Shown one piece after another: positions 5,060 to 6,788 of a stretch of 6,788 nucleotides of DNA. The position numbers were made by a program, and so were the translations under genes. How positions within the stretch are numbered: the first letter of the stretch is position 1; each line of letters begins with the position of its first letter. Where the stretch lies: assembly GCA_022708765.1 (NCBI GenBank), contig JAKIYB010000253.1:1-6788 (forward strand). Direction: 5' to 3'. The notes below the pieces were generated by a model that ran no database searches, had not been told where the DNA came from, and saw only the letters and a program-made list of their open reading frames with translations. This stretch comes from Armatimonadota bacterium (GTDB taxonomy: Bacteria; Armatimonadota; Hebobacteria; CAIYQO01).

Positions 5060-6025
5060 TTATAAGCCCAACCCCGCCGCCGAATTCTCGGCAAACAATC
5101 CTGCTGACCGAATATACCGTCGGAACACCCGCTCGCTGCGATGCCCGGTCTGCTGCATGATGACGTGGGTGGGCACGCCGGCCCGTGCCGCGGTCGTCAC
5201 ATGGCCGACGCGCAAGCTATGCCCACTCACCGTGGCCGGGTCGAGGCCGACCGCCTCCGCCGCCGCTTTGATGATAATCGCCACGGCGTGCCCCGTCAGC
5301 CGGGACGCGCGCACGGTGGCATGGCGCGTGATGGGGCGAAAGACCGGGCCGGTGCCGATGCCGGCGCGCGTCACCCAGTCCTGATACGCGCGCACCGGAC
5401 ACGTCTCCGCATGCTGGCCATACGGAATGGCGACCTGGCGGCCTTGCCCTTCCTGGTCGGTTTTTGAGCGGCGCAAGGTGAGGCAGAGCCCTTCCGCGCA
5501 ATGCTGCAAGTCTTCGATATCCAACCCCACCAGTTCCGAACGCCGGAAGCCGCCAGCAAAGCCAAGGAGCAGCAGCGCGCGGTTGCGCACCCCCTGGAGG
5601 GTATCCGGCTGCCCCGCGACCATGCGCCGGATATCGTCCGCCACCAGGGCATCAACCCCGTGGGCGGCGGTGCCCAGCGTGCGGCGAATGCCCGCCATCA
5701 CCTCCGGGACCGGCGCGTCGTGGGTGGGAGAGGCATGCCCGGCCAGCCGATGGGCATGGCCGATGGCGGTCAATCGGCGGGTGAGCGTGGTGACGCAATG
5801 GCCGGTCTCTGCTTGCGCGGTGAGATACAAGGCGATGGAGGTCGGGTCTGCCGGCAATGCACACAAGCCGACAGTCAGGCACCAGCGGGCGAAATCGTGC
5901 CAGTCTTTCTGATACGCCTGCCGGGTCGCGTCGGCTTTCCCCGCCCGGCAATAGCCGTTGGCTTTCTCGAGCAAACGACCGAGTTCCGGGACGACATCAT
6001 CGGGGGCGCAACAGGCCGGCAGCAT
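5060..6025 (-). CDS. Tyrosine recombinase / phage-type integrase
   Basis: A site-specific tyrosine recombinase of the XerC/D-like integrase superfamily that exchanges DNA strands through a phosphotyrosine. With the start at 6025 it has 321 aa. Seen: an N-terminal SAM-like core-binding domain (about 15-120, with ATRQAYQKDWHDFARWC and TLTRRLTAIGHAHRLAG) and a catalytic domain with Arg161 (GGFRRSELVGL), Lys188 (RRSKTD), His269 and Arg272 (SGHSLRVGH), His295 (QQTGHRS) and nucleophile Tyr304 (RRYIRS). The tail SAAGLGL is typical of island and plasmid integrases of this type. The frame is open to an ATG at 6076, adding 17 residues, but a promoter at 6090-6119 would start transcription near 6083, leaving no room for a ribosome binding site, while AAGGAG lies 11 bases before ATG 6025. 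All catalytic residues are present. Its target site is unknown. Confidence 0.95.
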   Translation of the reverse strand: MLPACCAPDDVVPELGRLLEKANGYCRAGKADATRQAYQKDWHDFARWCLTVGLCALPADPTSIALYLTAQAETGHCVTTLTRRLTAIGHAHRLAGHASPTHDAPVPEVMAGIRRTLGTAAHGVDALVADDIRRMVAGQPDTLQGVRNRALLLLGFAGGFRRSELVGLDIEDLQHCAEGLCLTLRRSKTDQEGQGRQVAIPYGQHAETCPVRAYQDWVTRAGIGTGPVFRPITRHATVRASRLTGHAVAIIIKAAAEAVGLDPATVSGHSLRVGHVTTAARAGVPTHVIMQQTGHRSERVFRRYIRSAGLFAENSAAGLGL

Positions 6026-6089
6026 GGGGATTGGGTCTCCTTCCTCGGTTAAGATAACAACGTGCATTAATGACATCTTCTTGAAGGTA

Positions 6090-6119
6090 AAGATAGCGTC
6101 AGCATCCCCAGCGAGTCAA
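6090..6119 (-). promoter_or_regulatory. Candidate promoter of the integrase gene
   Basis: On the - strand TTGACT (6119-6114, five of six) and TATCTT (6095-6090, four of six) are separated by 18 bases. The predicted start near 6083 gives a leader of about 58 nt if translation begins at 6025. Confidence 0.45.
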
Positions 6120-6126
6120 GTTTTCC

Positions 6127-6144
6127 CCGCGTTGTCACCGCGTT
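6127..6144. repeat. Two CCGCGTT direct repeats one helical turn apart
   Basis: CCGCGTT at 6127-6133 and again at 6138-6144, eleven bases start to start, lie just upstream of the integrase -35. Same-face spacing of this kind suits a regulator binding site, possibly controlling both divergent genes. Two 7-mers could also recur by chance in GC-rich DNA. Confidence 0.35.
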
Positions 6145-6218
6145 TTTCGATAATGGGGCGCATTCTCGGCTGTCTTGCAGGCGCGAATGCCACTTTATCT
6201 TATGAGAGGAGGCATGTC

Positions 6219-6320
6219 ATGCCCCGAAAATCCCGCTCAACCTGCGGAAAGATGTCAATCCCGCCGGTTGGCCGGTCACGGTGGCGGGAGGCCATCAGAA
6301 TCGCCGACAGGAGGAGATAG
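6219..6320 (+). CDS. Possible 33-aa basic leader ORF
   Basis: The ORF starts MPRKSRSTCGKMS and ends IADRRR. AGGAGG at 6207-6212 is six bases before the ATG, an excellent ribosome binding site. Its TAG stop (6318-6320) is one base before the ATG of the zinc-ribbon gene, and the next ribosome binding site lies in its last codons, so the two would be translationally coupled. The product is very basic, with no recognised family. Alternatively the same AGGAGG sits inside a frame from ATG 6202 that runs in phase into the zinc-ribbon gene. The peptide may be only a leader. Confidence 0.4.
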   Translation: MPRKSRSTCGKMSIPPVGRSRWREAIRIADRRR

Positions 6321-6321
6321 C

Positions 6322-6788
6322 ATGCGCTGTTCGCTCTGCCACCACGAGGTGGCCCCCTCCCTGCGCTTTTGTCCCCAGTGTGGGGGACGGGCGCTCGCGG
6401 AGCCGCCCCACCTGGAGGTGGTGGGGGTCGCGGGACGGATGCACCTCTTCACCGACATGGTGCGGGTGGCCAAGTTCCAGCACCGCACCGTCACCCAGGT
6501 GACCGACCTGCCCCTCGCCGAGATTCGCCACGTCATCCTCGGCCACCGAGGGAGTGCCCGCTACCTGCAACTGCTGCGCGAGGGTGAAGCCCCACCGGCC
6601 CCCACGCCCGCCGCGCTCATGCAGCATGCCGGCACCGTCGCTACGACGCAGAACGGCGTGCCGGCGTTGGCCGCGCTCTATCATGCGTTGCAGGCGCGGT
6701 GTCCCCAGGCAACCTGCACGTCCAGTATCGCACTCCCCGCGCCCGTCGCGCCCCCGCCGGTGGTGGCTCCCCCGGTGGTGGCCCCACC
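6322..6788 (+). CDS. Zinc-ribbon protein with Pro/Val repeat region, 3' end beyond window
   Basis: An incomplete gene; 155 codons are visible. Start MRCSLCHHEV is placed by AGGAGGAG ending six bases upstream. Seen: a zinc ribbon with Cys3, Cys6, Cys17 and Cys20 (CSLC, CPQC), then a folded middle region (33-92) with DMVRVAKFQHRTVTQVTDLPLAEIRH-like sequence ending in GHRGSARYLQLL, which could be a small helix-turn-helix though I cannot confirm it. After an Ala/Pro-rich stretch the visible end turns into APVAPPPVVAPPVVAP, a low-complexity Pro/Val repeat encoded by 15-base DNA repeats, probably a flexible linker to a further domain off the window. It is divergent from the integrase and follows the 33-aa ORF by one base. 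No family name can be given; a nucleic-acid-binding or scaffold role is an inference. Confidence 0.7.
   Translation, partial: MRCSLCHHEVAPSLRFCPQCGGRALAEPPHLEVVGVAGRMHLFTDMVRVAKFQHRTVTQVTDLPLAEIRHVILGHRGSARYLQLLREGEAPPAPTPAALMQHAGTVATTQNGVPALAALYHALQARCPQATCTSSIALPAPVAPPPVVAPPVVAP
6757..6786 (+). repeat. Tandem 15-bp repeat coding PVVAP
   Basis: CCGGTGGTGGCTCCC (6757-6771) is followed directly by CCGGTGGTGGCCCCA (6772-6786), differing at two bases. Being a multiple of three it keeps frame and codes Pro-Val-Val-Ala-Pro per unit. The array may continue past the window end. Confidence 0.65.

Noticed and set aside
5427..6052. + strand open frames opposite the integrase
   Set aside because: The integrase has every catalytic residue in order on the other strand; these frames have no recognisable motif.
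5958..6320. Longer 120-codon version of the 33-aa ORF
   Set aside because: Its first half is antisense to the integrase N-terminus and its promoter; only the part from ATG 6219 has a ribosome binding site.
1..6788. CRISPR arrays, tRNA or rRNA genes, IS terminal repeats
   Set aside because: No regularly spaced repeats, no cloverleaf-type sequence and no paired terminal repeats were seen by eye on either strand.

Overview
The window is GC-rich DNA with strong AGGAGG-type ribosome binding sites, overlapping gene ends and two unrelated site-specific recombinases. It looks like part of a mobile or genomic island in a high-GC, probably Gram-negative bacterium. The integrase and the DUF2924/serine-recombinase pair recall proteobacterial islands and prophages, but nothing here fixes the taxon. 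No tRNA, rRNA, CRISPR array or IS element was seen.

Left block (48-2219, + strand): three overlapping genes encode a DUF2924 protein, a serine recombinase with a complete catalytic domain and C-terminal zinc ribbon, and a small helix-turn-helix protein. The start/stop overlaps (ATGA, then an 8-base overlap) indicate one translationally coupled recombination module.

Middle-left block (2194-3282, - strand): two unrecognised genes (174 and 150 aa) run towards the module from a good sigma70-like promoter at 3450-3479, behind a leader of about 160 nt. The last gene ends tail-to-tail with the HTH gene. A perfect 10-bp inverted repeat covers both stop codons. Two strong GC hairpins lie between the two unknown genes.

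Centre (3283-4639): a 430-bp intergenic region rich in palindromes separates the unknown pair from a + strand amidoligase-family gene (predicted ATP-dependent amide or isopeptide ligase). A 7-bp hairpin sits one base before the amidoligase ribosome binding site. A terminator-like structure follows the gene.

Right block (4770-6788): a 55-aa basic ORF and a tyrosine integrase lie on the - strand, with the integrase upstream. The integrase has its full catalytic set. Its promoter implies that the real start is an internal ATG with a strong Shine-Dalgarno. Divergently, a possible 33-aa ORF abuts a zinc-ribbon protein gene that runs off the window, just as it enters a PVVAP-repeat, Pro/Val-rich segment.

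The recombinases are the mobility functions. The amidoligase, the two unknown - strand genes and the zinc-ribbon gene are plausible cargo. Whether the cargo forms one system cannot be decided from this window; the amidoligase and the unknown pair are the parts most worth following.
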